This document shows positions 18,508 to 27,966 of a DNA stretch of 64,000 bases, piece after piece. Below the pieces are notes generated by a model that was given only the letters and a program-made list of their open reading frames with translations, was not told the origin of the DNA and searched no databases. Source of the stretch: Magnetococcus marinus MC-1 (GTDB lineage: Bacteria > Pseudomonadota > Magnetococcia > Magnetococcales > Magnetococcaceae); NCBI RefSeq assembly GCF_000014865.1, contig NC_008576.1, forward strand, positions 401,501 through 465,500, in the 5' to 3' direction. The position numbers and the translations under genes were made by a program. The number at the start of each line of letters is the position of its first letter. The stretch's first letter is position 1.

Positions 18508-18861
18508 ATGCCGAGAGTAAAACGTGGTGTAACGTCGCAGGCGCGACACAAGAAGGTTCTGAAGGCGGCTAAGGGCTATACAGGGCGCAATAATAGTTGT
18601 TTCCGTATTGCCAAGCAGAAGGTTGAGAAGGGTTTGCAGTATGCATACCGTGACCGTAAGAATCTCAAGCGTGAGATGCGTCGGTTATGGATTGCGCGTA
18701 TTAACGCGGCGACCCGTCTGCATGGTATGTCCTATAGTCAGTTCATGAACGGTTTGAATAAAGCGGGCATTGAGCTGGATCGTAAGGTTCTGTCTGAGCT
18801 AGCGATTAGCGAGCCGGAGAGTTTTGGTACCCTGGTGGAACAGGCCAAGGCTGCGCTGTAA
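18508..18861 (+). CDS. rplT: 50S ribosomal protein L20
   Basis: Ribosomal protein bL20, 117 aa; binds 23S rRNA early in assembly and in many bacteria represses its own operon. It starts [19 protein letters not shown] and contains [11 protein letters not shown]-type sequence ([13 protein letters not shown]) and [19 protein letters not shown] precedes the ATG. A strong terminator follows, so the L20 transcript probably ends before the repeat element and pheS. Confidence 0.98.
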   Translation: MPRVKRGVTSQARHKKVLKAAKGYTGRNNSCFRIAKQKVEKGLQYAYRDRKNLKREMRRLWIARINAATRLHGMSYSQFMNGLNKAGIELDRKVLSELAISEPESFGTLVEQAKAAL

Positions 18862-18910
18862 GCGCGAGGAATCGGAACCTAAAAGGTGCGTCTACCTTAC
18901 CAAATAGGGA

Positions 18911-18938
18911 AGAGGGTCCGGATGGGCCCTCTTTCTTT
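18911..18938 (+). terminator. Terminator after rplT
   Basis: AGAGGG-TCCGGATGG-GCCCTCT followed by TTCTTTAT. An intrinsic terminator about 50 bases after the rplT stop, separating rplT from pheS. Confidence 0.82.
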
Positions 18939-19025
18939 ATTTAGGGTGGTTGGTTTTGTTGAGAAATTGGGTTTTATGGGGATTTTGCGGGGTGGATGGG
19001 TAGAGATATTCAAGGGGTCTTGAAA

Positions 19026-19319
19026 GCCTCTATGTTTAGGGAGTCCCATTATTAAAAGGGATTGGGGGGTCTGGGGGGAAGCTCTGCTTGCCCGCCCAGC
19101 GGGTGCAGGGCGGCGCCCTGCCGGGTCTGGGCAGCGCCCAGTGGCGTTCGGGACGAAGCCCTGAGATTGGTGAATTTTTTTAATCGTTTGATCTTTTAGC
19201 CCCGTACCGATGGGGTAAGGGCGCAGGGGTTTTATTTAAGAGAGCACGGGTTGTGTAGGGGTGCGCTACGGGGCGTAGGCTAGCGATGTCACGCGCCAGC
19301 GTGGCGGGCGGTTGGGCAG
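19026..19319 (-). repeat. Single diverged 348-bp-family repeat unit, inverted
   Basis: Reverse complement of the unit found in tandem at 41246-42235 and 47109-47762. Shared landmarks, read on the minus strand, include CGCCACGCTGGCGCGTGACATCG, split here as the GC-rich arms, CCCCGTACC, GTGCTCTCTTAA, GCCCAGACCCGGCAGGG and a terminal GGGACTCCC then CATAGAGGC. This copy is single and visibly diverged. It encodes no protein and fills the rplT-pheS gap. Confidence 0.85.
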
Positions 19320-19423
19320 ATGGTGGCTGGGGTGGAACCTGGGCACACGGGCGCTGGGGTGGAAACCGCTCAATACCCCCAACCCCAGCCCGGAACGAAC
19401 CCCTGCTGGGGCATGAAAAAGCT

Positions 19424-19493
19424 GGCTCGCCCTTCGCCAGGGGCGCTAAGTTGCCAAAAGATGCCGCTTAGCGCCCCTGGCGAAGGGCGAGCC
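19424..19493. repeat. Perfect 27-bp-arm hairpin
   Basis: The arm 19424-19450 (GGCTCGCCCTTCGCCAGGGG, then CGCTAAG) is the exact reverse complement of 19467-19493, with a 16-base loop. It corresponds to the GCTCGCCCTTCGC hairpin of the two larger repeat blocks but is longer and perfectly paired. Confidence 0.92.
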
Positions 19494-19505
19494 TAACTGC
19501 AAAAA

Positions 19506-19584
19506 AGTCAAAATATCAAAAGCAAAACCCTGGGGGGAGAGAGAGAACTGCTCCTCCCAGACCCCCCTCAAACCTTTTTTAAGC
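19506..19584 (-). repeat. Single G-rich core unit, inverted
   Basis: Minus-strand reading gives AAAAAAGGTTTGAGGGGGGT, CTGGGAGGAG, then CCCCCAGGGTTTTGCTTTTG, the conserved part of the 126-bp arrays at 40654 and 46289. It completes an inverted, single-copy version of the composite element. Confidence 0.82.
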
Positions 19585-19758
19585 GTAGAAGCTAGCCGAT
19601 TAGGTGCGATAGCGGGAGACTAAACCAACAGAGCAACCTTAAATAGCCGGGAGAAAAAAACCTCTCCCTTTCTCCCTGTAACCCTGTTCACAATGTGGCA
19701 AACAGGGTAAAAAACAGGTCAAAAAATCCAGATAACCCAATAACCCCATATAACGGTC

Positions 19759-20805
19759 ATGACCATGCGCAACGCACTGCAACAACTGGAACAAGAAGCC
19801 ATCTCCGCCATCTCCAGCAGCGAGAACCTTAAAGATCTCGAAGACGTGCGCATCCGATTTATGGGGAAAAAAGGCAGCATCACCCAACAGTACGGTTTGA
19901 TGAAAACCTGCCCACCAGAAGACAAAAAAGAGCTGGGTCAATGGCTTAACCAGCTTAAAGAGGCCTATAATCAAAGCTTCGAGGCCCAACTCGAAAAATT
20001 AAAAAAAGATGAACTCCATGCGCGCCTGCTAAGCGAACGCCTGGATATCTCTCTGCCCGGTCGTCACACCCACACCGGCGGTATCCACCCCGTCACTCGC
20101 GCCATCGAAGAGATCGCCCAAGTTTTCGCAGGTATGGGTTTTGAAGTGGCTTCCGGTCCCGAAATCGAAAGCGACTGGCATAACTTCGGCGCACTCAATA
20201 TCCCCGATGACCACCCCGCGCGGGAGATGCACGATACCTTCTACATCGCCGACGATCCCAATGGGGGCCGTCGCGTGCTGCGTACCCATACCTCGCCCGT
20301 GCAAATCCGCGTCATGGAAAATCGCCAACCCCCCCTGCGCGTGATCGCGCCCGGTAAAGTCTACCGCTGCGACTCCGACGTGACCCACACCCCCATGTTC
20401 CACCAAGTGGAAGGCTTTATGGTGGATAAAGGGGTGCACTTTGGGCAACTCAAAGGTTTACTCGAAAGCTTTCTACAAACCTTTTTTGAACAAAAATTGC
20501 CTGTGCGTTTTCGCCCCTCCTTTTTCCCCTTTACCGAACCCTCGGCCGAGGTGGATATGGCCTGCCTGTTCTGTAACGGTAAAGGTTGCCGTATCTGCAA
20601 AGGTACTGGTTGGCTCGAAGTGCTGGGCTGCGGCATGATCCACCCCGAAGTGATGAAAAATGTGGGTATGGATAGCGAAATCTACGCCGGTTTTGCCTTC
20701 GGTATGGGGGTAGAACGCCTGGGTATGCTCAAATATGGCATCAATGACCTGCGCACCTTTTTTGAAAATGATGTGCGCTTTCTCTCTCGACACGCCGTCT
20801 ATTAA
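19759..20805 (+). CDS. pheS: Phenylalanyl-tRNA synthetase alpha subunit
   Basis: Catalytic alpha subunit of the (alpha-beta)2 PheRS, 348 aa. The N-terminal coiled coil (about 1-90) contacts tRNA. The class II core has [33 protein letters not shown] (motif 2 region), [12 protein letters not shown] and motif 3 [33 protein letters not shown] segment holds four Cys and may bind metal. ATG 19759 or 19765 could be the start. It precedes pheT by 92 bases. Confidence 0.98.
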
Positions 20806-20897
20806 GACAGGGTTGAGGCACTTAGGTCGGGCCGAACGCCCCCATAGCTAAAAAAAGATACGGTCTCCGCACCGTCTGTAGAGCGAGCGTAAATATC

Positions 20898-23288
20898 ATG
20901 AAATTTACCGAAAAATGGCTGCGTGAACAAATTAATACCCAGCTTGATAGCGAACAGATCAGCAAAACCCTGACCATGGCCGGCCTAGAAGTGGATGCCA
21001 TGGAACGGCTGGGTAAAGGGTTGGATAAAGTGCAGGTAGGTTTTCTCGAAGCCGTGCAACCGCACCCCGACGCCGACCGCCTAACCTGCTGTCAGGTGCG
21101 GGTGGGGGAAACACGGCTCAACATTGTCTGTGGGGCCACCAACCATAAACAGGGCGATAAAGTAGCCGTGGCCCGTGATGGTGCCGAGCTGCCCAATGGA
21201 CTAAAAATTAAAAAGGGCCAACTACGGGGCCAACCCTCCGAGGGCATGCTCTGTTCCCTCACCGAACTGGGCATGGCCGAAAGCTCGGAAGGGATTATCA
21301 TCCTGCCCAGCGATGCCCCCGAAGGGGCCACCATGGCCGACTATTTTCAACGTAACGATATCTGCTTTGAACTGGGCATTACCCCCAACCGGGGCGACTG
21401 CCTAGGGGTGCGTGGTATCGCCAGGGATTTGGCCGCCGTAACCGGCGAAAGCCTTATCCCCCTGCAAAGCGCCGTTCAAGTGGCGGCCAACGTGCCCACC
21501 GTCGCCGTTGAGATCGCAGACGGTGAAGGCTGTCCCCGCTACGCCGGACGGGTGGTAGAAGGGGTCAAAGTAGGCCCCAGCCCCGACTGGTTACGTAACC
21601 GTTTGGAGTCAGTGGGACTACGTAGCATCAACAATATCGTAGATATTACCAACTATGTGATGCTGGAACTCAACCAGCCCATGCACGCCTTTGATCTGGC
21701 TCAGCTCGCAGCCCCCATCGTGGTGCGCCGCGCCAACCCAGATGAGCGCCTGACAACCCTGGATTATGTCGAGCGGCAACTCACCGAGCAGATGACCCTG
21801 ATCTGTGATCAACAACGCCCGCTGGCCGTGGCCGGGGTGATGGGGGGGTTAAACTCCGGTGTGACCGATGCAACCACCAGCATCTTTTTAGAATCCGCCT
21901 ATTTTAATCCTGTGCGCACCGCCCGCACCGGTCGGCGGTTAAACCTTGTCACCGACTCACGTCACCGCTTTGAACGGGGTACCGACCCCATGGCGATCGA
22001 GCTGGCACTGGATCGCGCAACCCAACTGGTGTTGGAGCTGTGCGGCGGGCAAGCCGGGGCCATCACCCTGACCGATGCAGGCACCTGGAGCCGTAATCCA
22101 CCGGTGGCCTTTCGCCATACCCGCGCCAATGCCCTGACCGGTATGTGCTTGACCCAAGCGGAACAGGCCCGTTATCTCCAGGCTATCGGCTGTGTAGAGG
22201 TGGCAAAACCCGCCCAGAGCGCCACTGTAGAAGGTGCCGTTTGGTATCTACCCCCCACCCACCGGCATGATCTGCTGCGAGAAGAAGATTTGGTGGAAGA
22301 GGTAGTGCGTCTGTTTGGTTATGACAAGGTGCCCACCGAGCTGCCCAGTGGCGCGGTGGCCACCCACCAAGATAGCCCAGAGCGGCAACTGGCAAAACGG
22401 CTGCGCAAGGCCCTAACCGGGCTGGGCTATCTGGAAGCGGTCAACTACGCCTTTGTTGCCCCCGAGGTGCAAGCCCGCTTTGATGCCGATCTGCACCCCA
22501 TTATGCTGACCAACCCTCTGTCGGAGGAGCAATCGTGCATGCGCACCTCGCTCATTGCTGGATTGGTTGAGGCGGTGCGGCGCAACCTAAGCCGGGGGAA
22601 TGATGGTTTGCGCCTGTTCGAGATGGGACACATCTTTAAACTGGATGCCCAAGGTCAGGTGCAGGAAGAAGAGCATGTGAGCATGGTGCTGGCCGGTCGC
22701 GGCACCCCACGTATCTGGCACACCCCCCAGCGGGTATGGGATTTCTTTGACCTTAAAGGGGATTTTCAAACGGTGGTCAGTCGCCTGCAAGGGGCCGAAC
22801 CCCGCTATCTACCCGGTGGACCAGCCTTTTTACACCCTGGACGCAAAGCGGAGATCCATCTACGGGGCCGGGTTGCAGGGTGGATGGGGGAGCTGCACCC
22901 CTCCCTCAGAGAGGCCATGGGCATAGATCAACCGGTGCTCATGCTGGAACTGCGCAGTGATGCCCTAACTCAGGTTAACAAAAAAGAGGCGGCCAATGTC
23001 AGCCGCTACCCGGCGGTGACACGGGATTTTGCCTTTGTGGTGGATCGTGACACCCCCGCAGCGACCATTTTGGAGAGTGCCCGCAGTGTCGCCAAGCAGT
23101 TGGTGCGTGAGGTGGAGCTGTTTGATCTCTATACCGGCGAGCATGTGCCCCAGGATAAAAAGAGCATCGCCTTTGGGCTGGTGCTGCAAGCCGATGATCG
23201 TACGCTCGATGAGGGTGAGATCAATCAAGTTATGGCCCAGGTTACGGCCAAGTTGGAAAAACAGTTCAATGCCGTGCTGCGGGCCTAA
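20898..23288 (+). CDS. pheT: Phenylalanyl-tRNA synthetase beta subunit
   Basis: Beta subunit of PheRS, 796 aa, normal length. Order of domains: tRNA-binding OB fold (about 40-150), B3/B4 editing domain (about 210-380), B5 (about 405-480), class-II-like core (about 490-690), and C-terminal ferredoxin-fold anticodon domain (about 705-796; SRYPAVTRDFAFVVD). It edits mischarged Tyr-tRNA and supports the alpha subunit. Coding-strand composition is A/C-leaning, unlike the G/T-leaning thrS-rplT genes on the same strand. A strong terminator follows. Confidence 0.98.
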   Translation: MKFTEKWLREQINTQLDSEQISKTLTMAGLEVDAMERLGKGLDKVQVGFLEAVQPHPDADRLTCCQVRVGETRLNIVCGATNHKQGDKVAVARDGAELPNGLKIKKGQLRGQPSEGMLCSLTELGMAESSEGIIILPSDAPEGATMADYFQRNDICFELGITPNRGDCLGVRGIARDLAAVTGESLIPLQSAVQVAANVPTVAVEIADGEGCPRYAGRVVEGVKVGPSPDWLRNRLESVGLRSINNIVDITNYVMLELNQPMHAFDLAQLAAPIVVRRANPDERLTTLDYVERQLTEQMTLICDQQRPLAVAGVMGGLNSGVTDATTSIFLESAYFNPVRTARTGRRLNLVTDSRHRFERGTDPMAIELALDRATQLVLELCGGQAGAITLTDAGTWSRNPPVAFRHTRANALTGMCLTQAEQARYLQAIGCVEVAKPAQSATVEGAVWYLPPTHRHDLLREEDLVEEVVRLFGYDKVPTELPSGAVATHQDSPERQLAKRLRKALTGLGYLEAVNYAFVAPEVQARFDADLHPIMLTNPLSEEQSCMRTSLIAGLVEAVRRNLSRGNDGLRLFEMGHIFKLDAQGQVQEEEHVSMVLAGRGTPRIWHTPQRVWDFFDLKGDFQTVVSRLQGAEPRYLPGGPAFLHPGRKAEIHLRGRVAGWMGELHPSLREAMGIDQPVLMLELRSDALTQVNKKEAANVSRYPAVTRDFAFVVDRDTPAATILESARSVAKQLVREVELFDLYTGEHVPQDKKSIAFGLVLQADDRTLDEGEINQVMAQVTAKLEKQFNAVLRA

Positions 23289-23363
23289 GGGGTGTGCCCT
23301 TCTGGCCCCCGGGGTGTTCTGAGATAGAATAGCGCAACCCAAGCATCATGCCTGCCATCGCCA

Positions 23364-23410
23364 CCAAAAAAGGCCCACCATGCTTCCCGAGCATGGTGGG
23401 CCTTTTTTTG
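23364..23410. terminator. Bidirectional terminator between pheT and pckA
   Basis: AAAAAGGCCCACCATGC (23366-23382) pairs with GCATGGTGGGCC then TTTTTTT. A runs on one side and T runs on the other make it work for both convergent genes. Confidence 0.93.
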
Positions 23411-23441
23411 GAGTTAAGCCCGTGGTGGTTGCCCCAGTGGC

Positions 23442-25058
23442 TTACACCTTGGGACCAGCACCCTTGATGGCATCGGAGACGCGATCAGCAAAGTTGGCAA
23501 AATTTTCATTAAACTGACGGGCCAGATCTTTGGCCTTGGCATCAAAGGCCGCACCATCTTTCCAGGTATCACGAGGGGTCAGACGTACGGTTTCCACCCC
23601 ATCAATGGCGGTGGGCACGGCCAGCCCAAAGACAGGGTCTTCATGGGTAGCCACATCGTTGAGCTCATTGGCCAAAATGCTGTCAATGATGGCGCGGGTT
23701 TCGCGGATGGGCATGCGATGCCCTTCACCATAAGGGCCTGCGGTCCAGCCGGTATTCACCAACCAGCACTTGGCACCGGTCTCGCTCAGCCGTTTACCCA
23801 GCATTTCAGCATAGACTGTGGGGTGGTGAACCATGAACGGGCCACCAAAACAGGATGAGAAGGTGGCTTGGGGCTCTTTGACGCCCCGCTCAGTACCGGC
23901 CAGCTTGGCGGTATAGCCGGAGATAAAGTGGTACATGGCCTGCTCAGAGGTAAGACGCGAGACCGGGGGGAGTACCCCAAAGGCATCCGCCGTTAGCAGA
24001 ATCACATGGCTGGGATGACCCCCCATACCGTCAGCCTTAATGTTACCCACCGAGCTTAAAGGATAAGCGGCACGGGTATTTTCGGTCTTGCGGTCGTCAT
24101 CCAAGTCCAGGGTACGGCTCTCCTCATCCATCACCACATTTTCCAAGACGGTACCAAAGGTTTGGGTACAGTTATGGATAACCGGCTCGGCCACGGCGTT
24201 CAAACGAATGGTCTTGGCGTAGCAGCCACCCTCAAAGTTAAACACCCCTTTATCGGACCAGCCATGCTCATCATCGCCAATCATACGGCGTTTGGGATCG
24301 GTGGAGAGAGTGGTTTTGCCGGTACCAGAGAGGCCAAAGAAGATGGCCACATCATCTTGTGTGCCGATATTGGCGCTACAGTGCATGGGGAACACGGCCT
24401 GCTTAGGCAGCAGATAGTTCATGATGGAGAAGATCGACTTTTTCATCTCTCCCGCATAGGCCGTACCACCAATAATGATCTCGCGCTGGGCAATGTTCAT
24501 GTAGATAAAGGCTTCGGAACGGGTGCCATCCAGTTCAGGATCGGCCTTAAAATCGGGGCAGGCAATGACGGTAAAATCGGGGGGAACAACCTCATTTTCC
24601 ATGGTCTCAGGGGTGATAAACAGGTTACGTGCAAACAGATTTTGCCACGCTTTAATGTTAACCACCCGCACCCGGCGCTGAAATTGAGGATCGGCACCAA
24701 CCCGCACATCTTGTACAAACAGCTCCCGACCTTGTAAAAACGCCATCAAGCGACCGCGCACCTTTTCATAATTTTCTTGGGAAACAGGACGGTTAACCGT
24801 GCCCCAATCCACATCCGCCTGACTGGTAGGCTCCTCCACAATAAATTTATCTTTGGCAGAACGACCGGTATAGATGCCTGTCTCCACCACGACCGAACCA
24901 CCGTGGGCAATCTGCCCTTCACCGCGGGCGATAATCTGCTCATAGAGTTTGGGGGTGGGGAGATCCAGGTTGACGACGCCAGGGTTGCTGATTCCCCGTT
25001 CCGCCAACTGTTTGGTGACGGCTGCGACGCGTTCTTTATAGGTCAAAGTGCTGGACAT
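23442..25058 (-). CDS. pckA: Phosphoenolpyruvate carboxykinase (ATP)
   Basis: Converts oxaloacetate and ATP to PEP, CO2 and ADP, the entry to gluconeogenesis. 538 aa, typical of the ATP-dependent family. P-loop GLSGTGKTTLS (about 250-260), KRRMIGDDEHGW with metal-binding Asp, FEGGCYAKTIRL, and the Arg/Lys active-site region RSAKDKF. The ATG is clear. It would carry carbon from succinyl-CoA made by the methylmalonyl pathway further along the window into sugars. It appears monocistronic. Confidence 0.97.
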   Translation of the reverse strand: MSSTLTYKERVAAVTKQLAERGISNPGVVNLDLPTPKLYEQIIARGEGQIAHGGSVVVETGIYTGRSAKDKFIVEEPTSQADVDWGTVNRPVSQENYEKVRGRLMAFLQGRELFVQDVRVGADPQFQRRVRVVNIKAWQNLFARNLFITPETMENEVVPPDFTVIACPDFKADPELDGTRSEAFIYMNIAQREIIIGGTAYAGEMKKSIFSIMNYLLPKQAVFPMHCSANIGTQDDVAIFFGLSGTGKTTLSTDPKRRMIGDDEHGWSDKGVFNFEGGCYAKTIRLNAVAEPVIHNCTQTFGTVLENVVMDEESRTLDLDDDRKTENTRAAYPLSSVGNIKADGMGGHPSHVILLTADAFGVLPPVSRLTSEQAMYHFISGYTAKLAGTERGVKEPQATFSSCFGGPFMVHHPTVYAEMLGKRLSETGAKCWLVNTGWTAGPYGEGHRMPIRETRAIIDSILANELNDVATHEDPVFGLAVPTAIDGVETVRLTPRDTWKDGAAFDAKAKDLARQFNENFANFADRVSDAIKGAGPKV

Positions 25059-25574
25059 GGGTGGAAACCTTTCTGCGTAGCGATCAAGTATGCGTACTCA
25101 CCACAGTGTGGCACGAAAAGGGCTTTGGTCATCCAAAATCAGAGTATGGCAGATGACCTCTCATCAACCTAGGAGTCAAGACCCTAAAATCTTGTTCCAT
25201 GCTCGGTATTACATTCCATCAGTGAAACCGCGCCTGCGGTAACCCCTGGGTATTTGCAGCTCCATCATGGGAGCAAAAAATGGATCCTATCCACGTAGGG
25301 CAAGCAGAGTGCCGCAGGGGTAGCGGTATAAACGCTTCACAGCGAGAGTAAAAACCCCTCGCGATCACCACCTGTTTCTTGCGTAACACCACAGCAGCCG
25401 TTCTGCAACGGGTAGTGGGCGGTTAACAGGTAGAGCATATTCTAGATTGCTAGGAGTATTTTGCTGTTCTAGGCGACAAAAAGCCAGTGTAGAGTTTTGA
25501 TGATGGGGATAAATAACAGTAATACCATACAGTAGCATAACGCACTGTAACAACACGATATTATATACCCATCA
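25059..25574. other. Intergenic region upstream of pckA
   Basis: A 516-base gap between the pckA start and the nlpD stop, both minus-strand genes, so it holds the pckA promoter and the end of the surE-nlpD transcript. I found no clear terminator, repeat or conserved operator, and no gene-like frame. Confidence 0.45.
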
Positions 25575-26705
25575 TCATTTAGATAGATAGTTCAACGGAT
25601 TCAGAGGTTTGATTGGCCTGCGGATCTCAAAGTGGAGCCGTGGTGAACGTACCCGCACCCCCGTATTGCCCACCCGAGCAATCATTTGACCGGGACGAAT
25701 TTCTTGTCCCCGCTCTACCAAATTGACATCATTGTGGGCATACAAGGTCTTATAATCCCCCCCATGATTGACAATAATGAGATTGCCAAAGCTATCATGA
25801 CCACCCACATAGGCGACCACGCCGGCTGCGGGTGCCAACACCGGTGTACCCTTTTCGGCGGCAATGTCGATACCTGGGTTAATCTTGGCACCCCGCCTGC
25901 CAAAGCTGGCGACCACGGTTCCCTGTACAGGCCAGTTCCACTGTTGCGGGGCGGGTTTGCCTTTCATCCGCTGTAGATTGGCCGCCGCGGTGGCGCTAGA
26001 GAGGGTGGCAGGCTGTTGGATAATACCGGGTTTCTCTTCGTCACCCCGTATCTGAACCACAATTTGCCGTGTTGCGGGCTGCGTGGTGAGATCACGGCTT
26101 TTGGGTGCAGGGGTGGCTTTATCCGTAGGCGTTGCCGTGCTCCCCACCGCCGCTAAGGGGGTGGCCAGAGCGGGTAGCGGTAGCGGCGCGGTGCGGCCCG
26201 TGGGCAGAATAAAGGAGTGCTGCTTAAGAAAACCCCCGCTCTGGGCTACCCCCATGGGATCGGGTTGTGCCACCACCGAGGGCTGGGGTAGATGTACCGT
26301 GCGCAGGGGGGTATCCCCCGAGCTGTTGCCTTCATCCATCACATCGGGTTTGCCGTTAGGCACCGGCATGCTGGGGGAGCGCACATAGAGCAGTTGCCCC
26401 GCCACCACCTTATCGGGATCATCGACCCCGTTCCAACGGGCCAGATCAAACACATCAACCTGATGGCTCATGGCAATGGACCAAAGGGAGTCACCGGCCT
26501 GTACCTGATAGGTCGGGGCGTTAGATGGCTCGACATGGTTGGGGGTCGTGGTTGGTTGCCAACCCAAAGCAGGGCCGCGCGCCACCCGTACCGGGGTATC
26601 GGTTGGGGTGGTGGACAGGTTAAGCGTGTCCAGAGGCATGCACCCACCCAGTAGCAGCAGGGTCATTAGGCCTGTCAGCCTGTGTTTTATGGTTAAACGA
26701 TCCAT
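25575..26705 (-). CDS. nlpD: NlpD-like lipoprotein, LysM plus degenerate LytM domain
   Basis: Outer-membrane lipoprotein of 376 aa, lipobox LLLGGC at about 18-23. LysM (about 67-111: YQVQAGDSLWSIAMSH) binds peptidoglycan, a Pro/Thr-rich linker follows (about 115-245), and the LytM/M23 domain is C-terminal (about 255-376). Two zinc ligands of active M23 peptidases are absent: NPGIDIA has no His, and RLHFEIR has Arg in place of the first His of HxH. This is the NlpD pattern, in which the domain activates an amidase instead of cutting murein. The surE-pcm context supports the name. No rpoS follows. Confidence 0.9.
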   Translation of the reverse strand: MDRLTIKHRLTGLMTLLLLGGCMPLDTLNLSTTPTDTPVRVARGPALGWQPTTTPNHVEPSNAPTYQVQAGDSLWSIAMSHQVDVFDLARWNGVDDPDKVVAGQLLYVRSPSMPVPNGKPDVMDEGNSSGDTPLRTVHLPQPSVVAQPDPMGVAQSGGFLKQHSFILPTGRTAPLPLPALATPLAAVGSTATPTDKATPAPKSRDLTTQPATRQIVVQIRGDEEKPGIIQQPATLSSATAAANLQRMKGKPAPQQWNWPVQGTVVASFGRRGAKINPGIDIAAEKGTPVLAPAAGVVAYVGGHDSFGNLIIVNHGGDYKTLYAHNDVNLVERGQEIRPGQMIARVGNTGVRVRSPRLHFEIRRPIKPLNPLNYLSK

Positions 26706-27271
26706 TTCATCACCACCACAATGGCAACAATCACCACCACCACCGCAACGGTAAGCAGATCCAGATGTCGCTCGACCAGTTTGCGCAGTGGTTCACCACC
26801 CCAACGTAACAGGGCAGCCACCAGGAAAAAACGTGCCCCACGTGAGAGCAGGGACATGACCATAAACAGGGCAAAGTTGGCGTGTAGGGCCCCGGCTGTT
26901 ATGGTAAACAGTTTGTAAGGCAGGGGGCTAAACCCTGCAATGGCCACCACCCATGCACCATGGGCGTCAAATAATCCGGCCAACTGATCATAGGCTTCCA
27001 TCTTGCCGTAAAAGGTAAGGATAGGCGCACCGATCCAATCCCAGGCGAGGTAGCCAATGAGATACCCCAACGCCCCACCCAATACCGAACCTGCTGTACA
27101 CACCGCCGCATAGAGCAGGCTGCGCATAGGCTCCGCCAGGGCCATTGCCATGAGCAGTAGGTCAGGGGGAATGGGAAAGAAGGAAGATTCCGCCACCGCT
27201 ACCAAAAACAGCGCGACCACCGCCTTGGGGTGCATAGCCCAATGCATGGTCCAATCGTAAAGACCCCGCAT
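26693..27271 (-). CDS. DedA/YqaA-type membrane protein
   Basis: Polytopic inner-membrane protein of about 192 aa in the SNARE-associated/DedA superfamily (YqaA branch). Three to five hydrophobic segments are visible, with the re-entrant signature FFPIPPDLLLMAMAL near residue 33 and GFSPLPYKLFTITAGALH (about 120-137). Such proteins are linked to lipid-carrier or phospholipid flipping. The Met at 27271 follows the pcm stop by 9 bases; an earlier in-frame Met would overlap pcm. Its 3' end overlaps nlpD by 13 bases. Genes of this type recur between pcm and nlpD in proteobacteria. Confidence 0.85.
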   Translation of the reverse strand: MRGLYDWTMHWAMHPKAVVALFLVAVAESSFFPIPPDLLLMAMALAEPMRSLLYAAVCTAGSVLGGALGYLIGYLAWDWIGAPILTFYGKMEAYDQLAGLFDAHGAWVVAIAGFSPLPYKLFTITAGALHANFALFMVMSLLSRGARFFLVAALLRWGGEPLRKLVERHLDLLTVAVVVVIVAIVVVMKWIV

Positions 27272-27279
27272 CAATGCCA

Positions 27280-27966
27280 CTATTCCCACCCCTGTTGGCC
27301 CACGAGGGGCACAAAACGACACGCCTCCAGCACGTCACGTTGCCAACTTTCAGGACCGGTGCGCTGAATGCAAATTAACTGCTGGTTGAGTTTACCCCCT
27401 TCAGGGATAATCATGCGTCCCCCAATTTCGAGCTGTCTTTTCAGACGCTCTGGGGTGGCGGGGGCACCCGCGGTGACAATAATGCGCTCAAAGGGGCGCG
27501 GCTCTGGCCAGCCTAGGGTGCCATCGCCCACCCGGTAGCGTACATTGGTGATGCCCATGCGCTCCAACCGCTCCCGTGCCAGCAGTGCCAGTGAGGGGAT
27601 ACGCTCCACCGTGTAAACCCGCCGACAGAGCGCCGCCAAGACAGCGGTTTGATACCCCGATCCGGTGCCGATCTCCAGCACATGCATGCCATACCCCAAC
27701 TCCAGGGCCTGACTCATGCGGGCCACGGTATAGGGCTGGGAGAGCGTCTGACCCTCGCCAATGGGCAGGGTGGCATCACCATAAGCGTGGCCCGCGAGGG
27801 CTTCATCCACAAAGTCATGACGGGGTAGGGCACCCATCACCTCCAGCACCCGTGGATCATGAATCCCCCGACTTTGCAGGGCGAGCAACATGCGGGTACG
27901 GGCACGCTCCCCCATGGGTGGTGGTGGAGCAGCCGGTTGGCTCATCTTTAGCGAAACAGCGACCAT
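27280..27966 (-). CDS. pcm: Protein-L-isoaspartate O-methyltransferase
   Basis: Repairs isoaspartyl residues in aged proteins using SAM. 228 aa. The Rossmann SAM-binding motif VLEIGTGSGYQTAVLA (about 95-110) and post-motifs are clear, as is IGEGQTLSQPYTVARM, the substrate-binding segment. Its start overlaps surE by 19 bases, which implies translational coupling; Met8 at 27945 is an alternative start. Second gene of surE-pcm-dedA-nlpD. Confidence 0.96.
   Translation of the reverse strand: MVAVSLKMSQPAAPPPPMGERARTRMLLALQSRGIHDPRVLEVMGALPRHDFVDEALAGHAYGDATLPIGEGQTLSQPYTVARMSQALELGYGMHVLEIGTGSGYQTAVLAALCRRVYTVERIPSLALLARERLERMGITNVRYRVGDGTLGWPEPRPFERIIVTAGAPATPERLKRQLEIGGRMIIPEGGKLNQQLICIQRTGPESWQRDVLEACRFVPLVGQQGWE

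Noticed and set aside
19026-19584. Insertion sequence between rplT and pheS
   Set aside because: No transposase frame, terminal inverted repeats or target duplication. It matches the composite repeat family instead.
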